From assembly GCA_007116035.1 (NCBI GenBank), contig SKJG01000135.1, positions 1-33,452 of the forward strand: 33,452 bases of DNA, written 5' to 3'. The DNA is from Thioalkalivibrio sp. GTDB taxonomy: Bacteria; Pseudomonadota; Gammaproteobacteria; Ectothiorhodospirales; Ectothiorhodospiraceae. The stretch's first letter is position 1, and every line of letters starts with the position of its first letter. This document shows, piece by piece, positions 24,421 to 33,408 of the stretch. The position numbers and the translations under genes are program-made. Under the pieces are notes generated by a model. It saw nothing but the letters and a program-made list of their open reading frames with translations. It was not told the origin of the DNA and ran no database searches.

Positions 24421-25206
24421 ATGGCTGTCACCATCAAGACCGAAGAAGACATCGAGCGCATGCGCGTGGCCGGACGGCTGGCGGCCGAGGTGCTGGAGAT
24501 GATCGGCCCGCACGTACAGGCCGGCGTCACCACCGACGAGCTCGACCGCCTCTGCCACGAATACATCGTCGACCACCAGATGGCGATCCCGGCTCCGCTG
24601 AACTACCGCGGGTTCCCCAAGTCGATCTGCACCTCGGTAAACCATCAGGTCTGCCATGGGATCCCCGGCGATCGCCAACTGAAGAACGGCGATATCATCA
24701 ACATCGACATCACCGTGATCAAGGACGGCTTTCACGGCGACACCAGCAAGATGTTCTGCATCGGCAAGCCCAGCATCCAGGCCCAGCGGGCTGTGGATGT
24801 CGCCCGGGCCTGTCTGTATCTGGGTATCCAGCAGGTCCGGCCCGGAGCCACGCTCGGTGACATCGGGCACGCGATCCAGACCTACGCCGAGGCCAACCGC
24901 TGTTCGGTGGTCCGCGAGTACTGCGGCCACGGGATCGGGAAGGTCTTTCACGAAGATCCCCAGGTCCTGCATTACGGCAAACCGGGGACCGGGCTGCGCC
25001 TGGAGCCGGGAATGTGCTTCACCATCGAGCCGATGATCAACGCCGGCCGGCGGCACACGCGCCTTCTCGCCGACGGCTGGACCGCGGTCACCAAGGATCA
25101 CAGCCCCTCGGCACAGTGGGAACACACCATCCTGGTCACCGCGGACGGCTGCGACATTCTGACACTGCGCGCGGGGGAGACTCCGCCCCAGGCGCTGGCT
25201 GCATGA
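24421..25206 (+). CDS. map: Methionine aminopeptidase, type I
   Basis: MAP removes the N-terminal Met from new proteins, using a dinuclear metal site. The 261 aa protein has ICTSVNHQVCHGIPGDRQL, DIINIDITVIKDGFHGDTSK (metal-binding Asp residues), YCGHGIGKVFHEDPQV (the metal-binding and catalytic His residues) and MCFTIEPMI with its Glu. QWEHTILVT supplies the last Glu. The short N-terminus marks type Ia. It is divergent from rpsB and overlaps glnD by 4 nt (ATGA), the usual gammaproteobacterial order. Confidence 0.98.
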   Translation: MAVTIKTEEDIERMRVAGRLAAEVLEMIGPHVQAGVTTDELDRLCHEYIVDHQMAIPAPLNYRGFPKSICTSVNHQVCHGIPGDRQLKNGDIINIDITVIKDGFHGDTSKMFCIGKPSIQAQRAVDVARACLYLGIQQVRPGATLGDIGHAIQTYAEANRCSVVREYCGHGIGKVFHEDPQVLHYGKPGTGLRLEPGMCFTIEPMINAGRRHTRLLADGWTAVTKDHSPSAQWEHTILVTADGCDILTLRAGETPPQALAA

Positions 25207-27860
25207 GTTCCGCCGCCCCGTCCTGGTCGGGGCTGGAGCTGTTGCCGCCACCCGGTCTGGATGAGCTGCGCGCGCATCCCGGGGACACCGCCCGATTCCG
25301 GGAGTACCGGCGAAGCGTCATCGCGGGCCTCCACCAGGCGTTTCACGGTGGCGCCGACATCGATGCCCTGATACACGGCCATGCGGCCCTCATCGATACC
25401 CTGCTGACCTTGACCTGGACGCAGCGCGGTCTGGCCGACGTCCGCGGCCTCTGTCTGGCCGCGGTGGGTGGTTACGGGCGCGGGGAACTGCATCCCGGCT
25501 CCGACATCGATATCCTGGTCATCGCCGAGCCGGAGGCCGAATCCGCGCATGCGGACACGATCAGTGACTTCGTGACCTTTCTCTGGGACATCGGCCTCGA
25601 AGTCGGGCACAGCGTGCGCAGCCTCGACGACTGCCTCCGCGAGGGCCGCAACGACATCACCATCGCGACCACGCTGTTCGAGGCCCGCCGCGTTGCCGGC
25701 TCCGGATCGCTGTTCGATCGATTCCGCGAGACGATGGAACCCGATCGGCTATGGGACTCGCGCGCGTTCTACGCGGCAAAACTCGCGGAGCAGCAGGCGC
25801 GACATCGCCGCTTCGGCGAGACGGCCTACCGGCTCGAGCCCAATGTGAAAGAGGGCCCGGGCGGGCTGCGGGACATTCAGATGATCGGCTGGGTCAGCAA
25901 GCGGCATTTCGCTGCCGAGCGCCTGCAGGAACTGGTCGAGCGCGGGTTCCTGCGCGAGGGCGAGTGCCTGGACCTTGTCGCGGGCCAGCGCTTCCTCTGG
26001 AAGGTTCGCTTCGCGCTGCACATGCTGACCGGCCGCCGCGAGGATCGGCTGCTGTTCGACCTGCAACGGGCCCTCGCGAACACCTTCGGCTTCACCGATC
26101 AGCGTCAGAACCTCGGTGTCGAGCAGTTCATGCAGCGCTACTTCCGCACCATCAGCGATCTCCAGCGGCTGAACGAACTACTGCTGCAGCATTTCAACGA
26201 GGCCATCCTCGAGGATCCCGGCAGCCTCAGGGAGGCCAGGCGCATCCATCAGCGGTTCCAGGTGCGAGGCGGCTACCTCGAACTCGTGCACGATCAGGTT
26301 TTCATGATCTACCCACCCGCCCTGCTCGAAGCCTTCCATCTGCTCCAGACCCACCCCGAGGTCCAGGGCATCCGCGCCTCGACGATCCGCCTGATCCGTG
26401 CCCATCGACACCTGATCGACGGACAGTTTCGGCGCAATCCGGTCTGCCGCGACCTGTTCATGTCCATCCTGCGGGCGCCACAGGGTGTCACCACCGTGCT
26501 CCGGCGCATGAACCGCTACGGCGTACTCGGCGCCTACATCCCGGCCTTCGGACGCATCATCGGGCGCATGCAGTACGACCTTTTCCACGCCTTCACCGTG
26601 GACGAGCACACGCTGAACGTCGTGCGGAATGCACGACGCCTTTTCATTCCGGAATTCCGCGATGAACTGCCGCTCGCGAGCGGGATCGCCGAAGGAATCG
26701 AGCGTCCGGAACGCCTGATCCTGGCCGCGATCTTTCACGACATCGCCAAGGGCCGCGGCGGCGACCACTCCGAGCTCGGGGCCCTGGACGCGCTGCACTT
26801 CTGCCAGCACCACGGTGTCAGCGAAGAGGATGCGGCCCTGGTCGCCTGGTTGGTCCGCTCGCACCTGTTGATGTCGCTGACCGCGCAGCGCAAGGACATC
26901 TCCGATCCGGAAGTGGTCCTCGGCTTTGCCCGCGAGGTGCGCAGTCGCGACCGACTCGACCTGCTCTACCTGCTGACCACCGCCGATATCCGGGGCACCA
27001 ACCCGGAACTCTGGAACAACTGGAAGGATTCCCTGCTGCAGACCCTCTACCACGCGACGGCGGGCGTGTTGGAGCGAGGTCTCGAGACCCCTCCCGACCC
27101 GGAGGAGCAGATCGGCCAGACCTGCAGCGAGGCCCTGGAACTGCTGGCGCAGCGGGGCCTGAACGAAGAGGTCGTCGAGGCGATCTGGGACGACTTCGAG
27201 GTGGAGTATTTCGTGCGCCATTCCGCCGACGAAGTCGCGTGGCATACCCGTGCGCTGGCTGGCATCAAGGACTCGGACCTGCCGCTGGTGCTGGTGCGCC
27301 ACGAGACCGCCCGCGGCAGCACCGAGATCTTTGTCTACACCGAGGACCACGCGCGGCTCTTTGCCCGGATCACGACCACCCTGACCCAACTGGGCCTGGA
27401 CATCGTCGATGCCCGCATCATCACGACTCATGGCGGCCATACCCTGGACACTTTCCTGGTGCTGGAGAGCATGGGCCATGCGGTGGAACCCGGCTTCCGG
27501 GTGGACGAGATCCGCGAGACCCTGCGCGAGCGCCTGCTCGACCCCCGCTGTGACGGCAATGCAGTGAGTCGGGCACTTCCCCGGCGCCTCAAACACTTCA
27601 GCGTCGACACGCAGATCGAATTCACCCCCGGCGCTCAGCGTTCCAGCACTCGCATGCGCGTCCGCGCACTGGATCGACCCGGACTGCTGTCGACCATCGG
27701 CTGCGTCTTCGCCGAACAGGGCATCAATGTCAGCACCGCGCGCATCAGCACGGCCGGAGAACAGGCCGAGGACCTGTTCCTGCTGTCCAATGCCGAGGGC
27801 CAGGCATTGACCGCCGAGCAGCAGGAGGCGCTACGCACTGAGCTGCTCGACGAGATCTGA
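25203..27860 (+). CDS. glnD: Bifunctional PII uridylyltransferase / uridylyl-removing enzyme
   Basis: GlnD senses glutamine and uridylylates or deuridylylates PII proteins, steering nitrogen assimilation. The 885 aa protein has four parts in order. The nucleotidyltransferase domain carries GGYGRGELHPGSDIDILV (residues 89-106; Asp101 and Asp103 bind metal). A helical region follows. The HD hydrolase domain has IFHDIAKGRGGDHSELG (His512-Asp513). Two C-terminal ACT domains (about 695-770 and 815-885, with ALDRPGLLSTIGCVFAEQGI) sense glutamine. The ATG at 25203 overlaps the map stop. No glnB gene is visible nearby. Confidence 0.97.
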   Translation: MSSAAPSWSGLELLPPPGLDELRAHPGDTARFREYRRSVIAGLHQAFHGGADIDALIHGHAALIDTLLTLTWTQRGLADVRGLCLAAVGGYGRGELHPGSDIDILVIAEPEAESAHADTISDFVTFLWDIGLEVGHSVRSLDDCLREGRNDITIATTLFEARRVAGSGSLFDRFRETMEPDRLWDSRAFYAAKLAEQQARHRRFGETAYRLEPNVKEGPGGLRDIQMIGWVSKRHFAAERLQELVERGFLREGECLDLVAGQRFLWKVRFALHMLTGRREDRLLFDLQRALANTFGFTDQRQNLGVEQFMQRYFRTISDLQRLNELLLQHFNEAILEDPGSLREARRIHQRFQVRGGYLELVHDQVFMIYPPALLEAFHLLQTHPEVQGIRASTIRLIRAHRHLIDGQFRRNPVCRDLFMSILRAPQGVTTVLRRMNRYGVLGAYIPAFGRIIGRMQYDLFHAFTVDEHTLNVVRNARRLFIPEFRDELPLASGIAEGIERPERLILAAIFHDIAKGRGGDHSELGALDALHFCQHHGVSEEDAALVAWLVRSHLLMSLTAQRKDISDPEVVLGFAREVRSRDRLDLLYLLTTADIRGTNPELWNNWKDSLLQTLYHATAGVLERGLETPPDPEEQIGQTCSEALELLAQRGLNEEVVEAIWDDFEVEYFVRHSADEVAWHTRALAGIKDSDLPLVLVRHETARGSTEIFVYTEDHARLFARITTTLTQLGLDIVDARIITTHGGHTLDTFLVLESMGHAVEPGFRVDEIRETLRERLLDPRCDGNAVSRALPRRLKHFSVDTQIEFTPGAQRSSTRMRVRALDRPGLLSTIGCVFAEQGINVSTARISTAGEQAEDLFLLSNAEGQALTAEQQEALRTELLDEI

Positions 27861-27893
27861 CCCCGCGCAGGGAGAACGGGCGACAGCGCCTGC

Positions 27894-28691
27894 TCAGCCT
27901 GGCCAGGGATGCAGCTTCGCACCCAACGACTGAAACAGCGTCACGTACGTATGGTCGGTGAACACGGGGGACAGCAGGACAGCGGTGATATTCACCGTGA
28001 TCACGATCAGTGCGAACCATGCGCCACCCCCGAGGCGGCGTTGCCACGGCAGGTGCTCGGGGATCGACGCCAGTTCGGCATCACTGGCCCGCGCCTCCGC
28101 CTCGAGCGTATCGGCGGCCCCGTTCCGTACCGCCAGATACGTCTCATCCGACGCGGCTCGGGCCATATCCGCCTTGCGGAAAAGAAACACCCGGGCCGAG
28201 AAAAAGACGTCAACCGCCTTGACGCCGAGCATCCGGAAGGCGCCGCCGACGCGGAGGAAACGTCCCATCCGGGCGAACAGGGCACCCGCACGTGCCGCCA
28301 TCGCACTGATCCGCCCGCCGAGCAGCCCGGCCCGACTCGCGCTCTGGGCCCCGGCCACGCCGGCATGGACGCCCGTGTAGCTGAGAAGTGTGAAGGCCAG
28401 GAACACCAGCGCGATATCGTACTTGGTATCCCACAGGGTCCAGGCCGTCCGGTGCGCGCCCGGACGGTAGCCCAGATAACCCTTTTTCAGCCATTCCAGC
28501 CCGATATGCACGGCGACCACGGCGAGCAGCCAGAAATAGCTGACGAAGACGCTGAGGACGATGGCCAACGTGATGTAGAGCGTGGCAAACACCAGGCTCT
28601 GGTCATGCCGAACGATCCAAGTCCGCATCGGACCCAGGTGAGTCAAGGGTCCGGATGCGTTTACGCTCGTGACTGCATCGGGGTCGTTCAT
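27894..28691 (-). CDS. Membrane protein of unknown function
   Basis: I do not recognise this 265 aa protein. It has about four hydrophobic stretches: residues 33-50 and 52-66 (a helix pair), 92-110, and 224-242. A long basic and Ala-rich soluble segment (about 115-222) lies between the third and fourth. The N-terminus is acidic and polar; Met22 (MRTWIVRHDQ) is an alternative start nearer the first helix. The conserved-looking stretch LKKGYLGYRPGAHRTAWTLW follows the helix pair. It converges on glnD with 33 bp between stops and is divergent from hrpB. An inner-membrane location is inferred from the hydrophobicity. Confidence 0.75.
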   Translation of the reverse strand: MNDPDAVTSVNASGPLTHLGPMRTWIVRHDQSLVFATLYITLAIVLSVFVSYFWLLAVVAVHIGLEWLKKGYLGYRPGAHRTAWTLWDTKYDIALVFLAFTLLSYTGVHAGVAGAQSASRAGLLGGRISAMAARAGALFARMGRFLRVGGAFRMLGVKAVDVFFSARVFLFRKADMARAASDETYLAVRNGAADTLEAEARASDAELASIPEHLPWQRRLGGGAWFALIVITVNITAVLLSPVFTDHTYVTLFQSLGAKLHPWPG

Positions 28692-28824
28692 GCGGCTCGC
28701 GTCTCGCGTTCCCGGTCATCGGGTTGCGCGGGAAGTTTACCGGAGCATGCCCGCCCGGGTCACCGCGGCCGGGACCCGGTATCATCGCCCGCATGCGTCC
28801 GCCTTCATCCCCGCCCCCTCCTGC

Positions 28825-31314
28825 TTGAACACCGACCTCCCAGTCGCCGCCAGCCTGCCTGCCCTGGCCGAAGCCCTCGCAGACTTCGGCATGGCGGTGC
28901 TGCAGGCGCCGCCGGGCGCGGGCAAGACGACCCTGGTGCCGCTTGCGTTGCGCGACGCAGCGTGGTGCCGGGGCCGCATCCTGCTGCTGGAGCCACGCCG
29001 TCTTGCGGCCCGTGCCGCCGCACGGCGCATGGCGTCGCTGCTGAACGAAACACTCGGGACCACCATCGGCATCACCACCCGCACCGACCGGATCACCGGC
29101 CCGGCAACCCGGATCGAAGTCGTGACCGAGGGCATCCTCACCCGCCGCCTGCAGCGGGACCCTGCGCTGGAGGACACCAGCCTGGTCATCTTCGACGAGT
29201 TCCACGAACGCAGCCTGCAGGCCGACCTGGGCCTCGCTCTGTGCCTGCAGAGCCGCGATCTGCTGCGCCCCGACCTGCGCCTGCTGGTCATGTCCGCGAC
29301 CCTGGATGCCGAGCGCATCGCCGCATTGATGCGTTCAGCGCCGGTGATCCGGAGCCAGGGGCGCAGCCATCCCGTCACCCGGGTGCACCGGGATCCGGCG
29401 CCTGATTCGGCGAACCCGGTGCCGGCGGTAGTCCGTGCGGTGGGCGAGGCCCTCGAAAGACAGAACGGCAGCCTACTGGTGTTCCTGCCGGGCCGGCGCG
29501 AGATCGACCGTGCCGCCGCGATGCTGGCCGAGACCGCGCCCGCAGGCACCCGGATCGCTCCACTGCACGGGCAACTGCCGCCCGAGGCCCAGGACGCCGC
29601 GATCCGCCCACCCCCCGAGGGAGTGCGTAAGGTGGTGCTCGCCACCGACATCGCAGAGACCAGCCTGACGATCGAGGGCATCACCGTGGTGATCGATTCC
29701 GGACTTGCGCGGCGGCCTCGCTTCGACCCGCGCAGTGGAATGACCCGGTTGGAGACCCTGCGCATCAGTCGCGCCAACGCCGAGCAGCGCTGCGGCCGCG
29801 CCGGCCGTCTGGGTCCGGGCACTTGTGTCCGCTTGTGGTCCGAGTCCGATGAGCAGCGGATGGCCGCGGATGCCGTGCCCGAGATCCTCGAGGCCGACCT
29901 GGCGCCACTCGCCCTGACGCTGGCAAGCTGGGGCGCCGAGGCCTCCGAGCTCCCCTGGCTCGATGCGCCGCCCGAGTCCGCGCTGGCCCAGGGCCGCGAA
30001 TTGCTGCAACAGCTGGGCGCCCTGGATCGGGACCAACGGATGACCCCCCAGGGCAAGGCCATGGACGCCCTCGGCACCCATCCCCGGCTTGCGCGCATGC
30101 TGCTTGCCGCAAAGGAGCGGGGCCTCACCCGCACCGCGGCGCTGCTCGCCGCACTGCTGGAGGAACGCGATCCCCTCTCGCGCAGACAGGCGGGGGTCGA
30201 TTTGCGCACACGCCTGCGTGCCCTGACCGCACCGCGGGGGGCGGCCACCCAGGCGAACCTCGGCCTGCGCCGCCGACTGCTGGACCAGGCGGAGCGGTGG
30301 ACACGGCAACTGCGCGTCCCCGCCGGCGAACCCATCGACGCCGAGGCTGCTGGCAGCGTGCTCGCCCTCGCCTACCCCGACCGCATCGCCCTGCGCCGCC
30401 CCGGAACCGAGGCTCGCTACCTTCTGGCCAACGGCCGCGGGGCCTTCCTGCCGCGCGAGGACGACCTGGCCGCCAGCCCCTGCCTCGTCGCGGCGGTACT
30501 CGACGCCGGCGCCCGCGAAGCCATGGTGCACCTGGCCGCGCCCCTGGACCGCGACTCGCTTGCGCGGGAATTCCCGGACCTCGTGGAAACGCGGGATCGG
30601 CTGGAATGGGATGACGATGCAGGGGCGGTCGTCGCACAGCGTGAACGGCGGCTCGGCGCACTGGTCCTCGACAGCTCACCCTTGACGGAGATACCGCCTG
30701 AGCAGCTGGCCGGAATCCTGGTCGATGCCATCGCCCGGCGCGGTCTCGAGTCCCTGCCCTGGACCCCCGAGACCCGCCGCCTGCGCCAACGCATGGCTTT
30801 CGTCCACGCACTCGAAGGGGCGGACTGGCCCGACGTCAGTGATGCCAACCTACTCGCGACGCGGGCCGAGTGGCTGAAGCCATGGCTGAGCGCGATGAGC
30901 CGGCTGAGTCACCTGCGCGGTCTCGACCTCGCTGCGGCCCTGCGTTCCCACCTCGACTGGGCGCACCAGCAGCGCCTCGATCAGCTGGCGCCTACGCACG
31001 TCACCGTGCCGAGTGGCTCCCGCATCGCCCTGGATTACAGCGACCCGAAGACGCCGGTGCTGGCTGTCCGCATTCAGGAGGTCTTCGGCTGGTCCGACAC
31101 CCCGCGCATCGGCGGCGGCCGGGTACCGCTGACGCTGCACCTGCTGTCTCCGGCACGACGCCCGATGCAGATCACCAGCGACCTGGCCGGCTTCTGGGCC
31201 CGCACCTATGCCGAGGTGAAGAAAGACCTCAAGGGTCGGTATCCCAAACATCATTGGCCCGACGACCCCTTGCAGGCCGAGGCCCGCCGTGGCACCAAGC
31301 GTCCGAGGTCCTGA
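28825..31314 (+). CDS. hrpB: ATP-dependent helicase HrpB
   Basis: HrpB is a DEAH-box type RNA helicase found in many proteobacteria; its cellular role is poorly defined. The 829 aa product has Walker A APPGAGKTT (about residues 28-36), LLEPRRLAARAAA, the DEFH box (Asp124-His127, FDEFHERSLQADL), the SAT motif (LLVMSATLD), VLATDIAETSLTIEGI and the arginine-finger motif EQRCGRAGRLG. A C-terminal HrpB-specific domain follows. I chose the TTG at 28825 because E. coli HrpB starts just before an equivalent LPVAA segment and the length then agrees. An ATG at 28747 would add 26 residues, and no good ribosome binding site decides between them. Confidence 0.93.
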   Translation: MNTDLPVAASLPALAEALADFGMAVLQAPPGAGKTTLVPLALRDAAWCRGRILLLEPRRLAARAAARRMASLLNETLGTTIGITTRTDRITGPATRIEVVTEGILTRRLQRDPALEDTSLVIFDEFHERSLQADLGLALCLQSRDLLRPDLRLLVMSATLDAERIAALMRSAPVIRSQGRSHPVTRVHRDPAPDSANPVPAVVRAVGEALERQNGSLLVFLPGRREIDRAAAMLAETAPAGTRIAPLHGQLPPEAQDAAIRPPPEGVRKVVLATDIAETSLTIEGITVVIDSGLARRPRFDPRSGMTRLETLRISRANAEQRCGRAGRLGPGTCVRLWSESDEQRMAADAVPEILEADLAPLALTLASWGAEASELPWLDAPPESALAQGRELLQQLGALDRDQRMTPQGKAMDALGTHPRLARMLLAAKERGLTRTAALLAALLEERDPLSRRQAGVDLRTRLRALTAPRGAATQANLGLRRRLLDQAERWTRQLRVPAGEPIDAEAAGSVLALAYPDRIALRRPGTEARYLLANGRGAFLPREDDLAASPCLVAAVLDAGAREAMVHLAAPLDRDSLAREFPDLVETRDRLEWDDDAGAVVAQRERRLGALVLDSSPLTEIPPEQLAGILVDAIARRGLESLPWTPETRRLRQRMAFVHALEGADWPDVSDANLLATRAEWLKPWLSAMSRLSHLRGLDLAAALRSHLDWAHQQRLDQLAPTHVTVPSGSRIALDYSDPKTPVLAVRIQEVFGWSDTPRIGGGRVPLTLHLLSPARRPMQITSDLAGFWARTYAEVKKDLKGRYPKHHWPDDPLQAEARRGTKRPRS

Positions 31315-31379
31315 CGGCGAAGACCGCGCCACAAAGCGTCGGGCGCCGCGATCTGATACCGAACTTTCCGCATGGCCCA

Positions 31380-31922
31380 CTAGCGTGGCGGTCCAGGGTT
31401 CATCAGGTGCTGCGTAAACTCGGGGGCGCGCCGCGGTTGGGTGAATTCAGGCGCGCGCCGAGGTGGCCAGACTTCTTGCGGGGGCGCTGGCTCGACGTGG
31501 GGCGGCCGGGGATATTTGCCTGGAGGCCGGTGCCCGGGAGGCCGGGACCAGCCGGGGTGCCAGCGCGGACGCACATAATGGGGGTAATAACGAATCTCGG
31601 GTGGACGTTCGGCGGGGAATGGGACCGGCGGCCGAAGCGCGGCCGCAGCGGCCGCCTCTGCTTCCCGTCGCCGCCGCTCGGTGGCAATCTCGTCCGCGAG
31701 ACGCTGCGCGGCCTCGGCACGCTCGCGGGCCGCCTGCGCAGCCTCGGGCGACGGACCCGGCTGCACCTCCAGGCTCCTGACCTCACGGTCCTGCGGGGGC
31801 CGGTCGCCGTAGATCACGCGTCCGTCTACATCGACCCACTGGAAGACTTCCTGGGCGAAGGCGGCAGGCACACCGAGCAGGGTAAGCGGCAGCAGGGCCA
31901 GAAGGAGACGGAGTCGCGGCAT
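31380..31922 (-). CDS. DUF4124 domain exported protein
   Basis: This 180 aa protein has a signal peptide (residues 1-23, MPRLRLLLALLPLTLLGVPA, cleaved near AFA-QEV). A DUF4124 domain follows: QEVFQWVDVDGRVIYGDRPP, the typical W-x-D-x-x-G-x-x-x-Y/F-x-D-x-P-P pattern. A charged Ala/Glu/Arg helix comes next (about 55-95). The tail is rich in Pro and Arg and repeats PRRAPEFTQ twice. A GGAGGG site precedes the ATG. It starts 52 nt after the tRNA-Arg gene on the same strand. The domain occurs widely in proteobacterial envelope proteins; no function is known. Confidence 0.85.
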   Translation of the reverse strand: MPRLRLLLALLPLTLLGVPAAFAQEVFQWVDVDGRVIYGDRPPQDREVRSLEVQPGPSPEAAQAARERAEAAQRLADEIATERRRREAEAAAAAALRPPVPFPAERPPEIRYYPHYVRPRWHPGWSRPPGHRPPGKYPRPPHVEPAPPQEVWPPRRAPEFTQPRRAPEFTQHLMNPGPPR

Positions 31923-31974
31923 ATCGATATTCCCTCCAGCGCGCAGGGCCGGCGGCCGCGGCCCCGCGGTAAAC

Positions 31975-32051
31975 TGGCGTCCCCGACAGGATTCGAACCT
32001 GTGACCTGCCCCTTAGGAGGGGGCCACTCTATCCAGCTGAGCTACGGGGAC
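31975..32051 (-). tRNA. tRNA-Arg(CCU)
   Basis: The minus strand folds into a full cloverleaf of 77 nt. The acceptor GTCCCCG pairs with CGGGGAC, followed by G73 and an encoded CCA. The D arm is GCTC/GAGT. The anticodon stem GCCCC/GGGGC has loop CTCCTAA, giving anticodon CCU, which reads the rare Arg codon AGG. The T arm is ACAGG-TTCGAAT-CCTGT. No integrase or duplicated 3' end is seen nearby. Confidence 0.97.
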
Positions 32052-32060
32052 ATGTTCCCC

Positions 32061-32066
32061 AGTATA
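32061..32066 (-). promoter_or_regulatory. Candidate -10 box for tRNA-Arg(CCU)
   Basis: TATACT on the minus strand lies about 10 nt before the tRNA 5' end, inside GGGTTATACTGGGG. The spacing fits a tRNA promoter with a very short leader. No clear -35 box is visible. A GCACGG/CCGTGC hairpin (32084-32102) lies just upstream. Confidence 0.4.
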
Positions 32067-32293
32067 ACCCGCACCCGGGCCCGGCACGGAAGGCCCCCGT
32101 GCCTTCATGGGGTGCATCGGGCCAACCGTTCTCTTTGCGCCCTGGATTCTTACCCCCTCGTCGAATGGTTAAGCGGACAGCCGACCCGATTCCGCGAGAA
32201 TGGTGGCGCGAAGGCCCAACCGGAGTTGCACCAGACCATGAATCCATACTCAGTCCAGAACCATCCGGCCTCCAAACCGGATCATGCCGTTCG

Positions 32294-32629
32294 ATGAGCC
32301 CATCCCCGTTGGCCGAGGAAGCAGTGCGCCTGCTGCAGCCGTTGATCGGCATCCGCGGCCGTCACGCGGGGCAGACCCTGGAACTGGTTGAGGTCCTCGA
32401 GGACGGGCCCATGGTTGCACTGCTGGACGCAAGGGCCTCGCCGCGAATCCAAACCAATCAATTCGGGGACCCGCTGACGCGCCAGGCCAGGGTCATCACG
32501 ATTCCGGTGCTCAGCGAAATCGAGGCGGATGCGCATCCGGTCCTACGCTCGCTGCTGCCGGACGCCGTCCTCGGGGAACTGCGCGCCCTGATCCATGCAC
32601 ACCACAACGGATCGGATTCACGTCCATAG
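32294..32629 (+). CDS. Small conserved-looking protein of unknown function
   Basis: I do not recognise this 111 aa protein. It begins MSPSPLAEEAVRLLQPLIGI, then RGRHAGQTLELVEVLEDGPM and VALLDA, which looks like a small beta-barrel. A middle stretch IQTNQFGDPLTRQARVITIP and a helical end (LLPDAVLGELRALIHAHHNG) follow. It has no signal peptide, membrane helix or cysteine cluster. The frame is open to 32099, but the ATG at 32294 gives a protein-like start; the ribosome binding site is weak. Its codon use matches the neighbours. It converges on tesA, with a palindromic repeat between them. Confidence 0.6.
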   Translation: MSPSPLAEEAVRLLQPLIGIRGRHAGQTLELVEVLEDGPMVALLDARASPRIQTNQFGDPLTRQARVITIPVLSEIEADAHPVLRSLLPDAVLGELRALIHAHHNGSDSRP

Positions 32630-32663
32630 CAGGCTGCCGCACCAGCAGGCGTGGAGCGAGACC

Positions 32664-32749
32664 GGCCGAAGGCCGTCATCCGCCTTGGCGCTGGCACGGT
32701 CGCCGGGCACTGGCGACTCTGTCCGGCGCTCGACGGCGGATGACGCTGC
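32664..32749. repeat. Palindromic interspersed repeat, copy before tesA
   Basis: GGCCGAAGGCCGTCATCCG (from 32664) and the inverted GGCGGATGACGCTGC (32735-32749) match the inner arms of the two nuo copies in the same order as the 8846-8952 copy. The outer ends are more diverged. The element lies between two convergent genes and may fold in both transcripts. Confidence 0.75.
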
Positions 32750-32769
32750 GGTCGTCCTCCCTGGGCGAC

Positions 32770-33408
32770 TTATGCGCCCTGCTCAACGCGCTCGACGAGG
32801 GCTTCGAGTTCATCCCACACGTTCTGCAGGATCCGCGCCTGGGCGGCCGCGGAGGGGTGGATGCCATCCTCGAGCATCATCTCGGGTTCCAGCGCGATGC
32901 CCTCGAGCAGGAAGGGCACGAAGGCCAAACCCCGCTCGGCCGCGAGATCGGCGAAGACCGCCGCGAACCGCTCTGTGTACACTGGCCCGTAATTCGGCGG
33001 GATCTGGATGCCGGCGAGCAGCACCTTGGCTCCCGCCGACTCGCTGGCATCGAGCATGGCCCCGAGGTTCTCGCGCATCGCACGCAGCGAAAGGCCCCGC
33101 AGGCCATCGTTGCCGCCGAGTTCGAGGAGCACCAGGTCCGGCTGGAATTCCTTCAGCAGCGCCGGCAGACGCGTCCGTCCACCCGCGGTGGTCTCGCCGC
33201 CCACCGAGGCGTTGCGCACCCGCCAGGGGGCGTCGCGTTCGTCCAGGCGCTGCTCCAGCAACGAAACCCAGCCGACATCGCCCGCAATGCCGTGCGCGGC
33301 ACTGAGCGAATCGCCGAAAACCAGGATCCGATGCGGATCCGGGGAATTACTGGCGCCCGAAACACTCCATAGCAACGCCAGAACCACTGCCATCAGGAAA
33401 CGAAACAT
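32770..33408 (-). CDS. tesA: Periplasmic GDSL esterase / acyl-CoA thioesterase I
   Basis: This is a multifunctional SGNH hydrolase of the TesA type (thioesterase, arylesterase, lysophospholipase). The 212 aa protein has a signal peptide (MFRFLMAVVLALLWSVSGAS). The four SGNH blocks follow: FGDSLSAAHG with Ser34, ASVGGETTAGG with Gly70, LELGGNDGLRG with Asn100, and DGIHPS with Asp181 and His184. A GAGGA site lies about 8 nt before the ATG at 33408. The start is back-to-back with that of a divergent ABC-transporter ATPase gene, as in E. coli (tesA/ybbA). Confidence 0.95.
   Translation of the reverse strand: MFRFLMAVVLALLWSVSGASNSPDPHRILVFGDSLSAAHGIAGDVGWVSLLEQRLDERDAPWRVRNASVGGETTAGGRTRLPALLKEFQPDLVLLELGGNDGLRGLSLRAMRENLGAMLDASESAGAKVLLAGIQIPPNYGPVYTERFAAVFADLAAERGLAFVPFLLEGIALEPEMMLEDGIHPSAAAQARILQNVWDELEALVERVEQGA

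Noticed and set aside
26178-27596. Minus-strand open frame (472 codons) opposite glnD
   Set aside because: It is antisense to a clearly recognised gene and shows no domain, so it is a high-GC artefact.
28782-30335. Minus-strand open frame (517 codons) opposite hrpB
   Set aside because: Ser/Arg-rich shadow frame with no motif; HrpB helicase motifs on the plus strand are decisive.
31975-32102. tRNA-Arg(CCU) as an integration site
   Set aside because: No integrase gene, no repeated tRNA 3' end and no island boundary are visible within the window.
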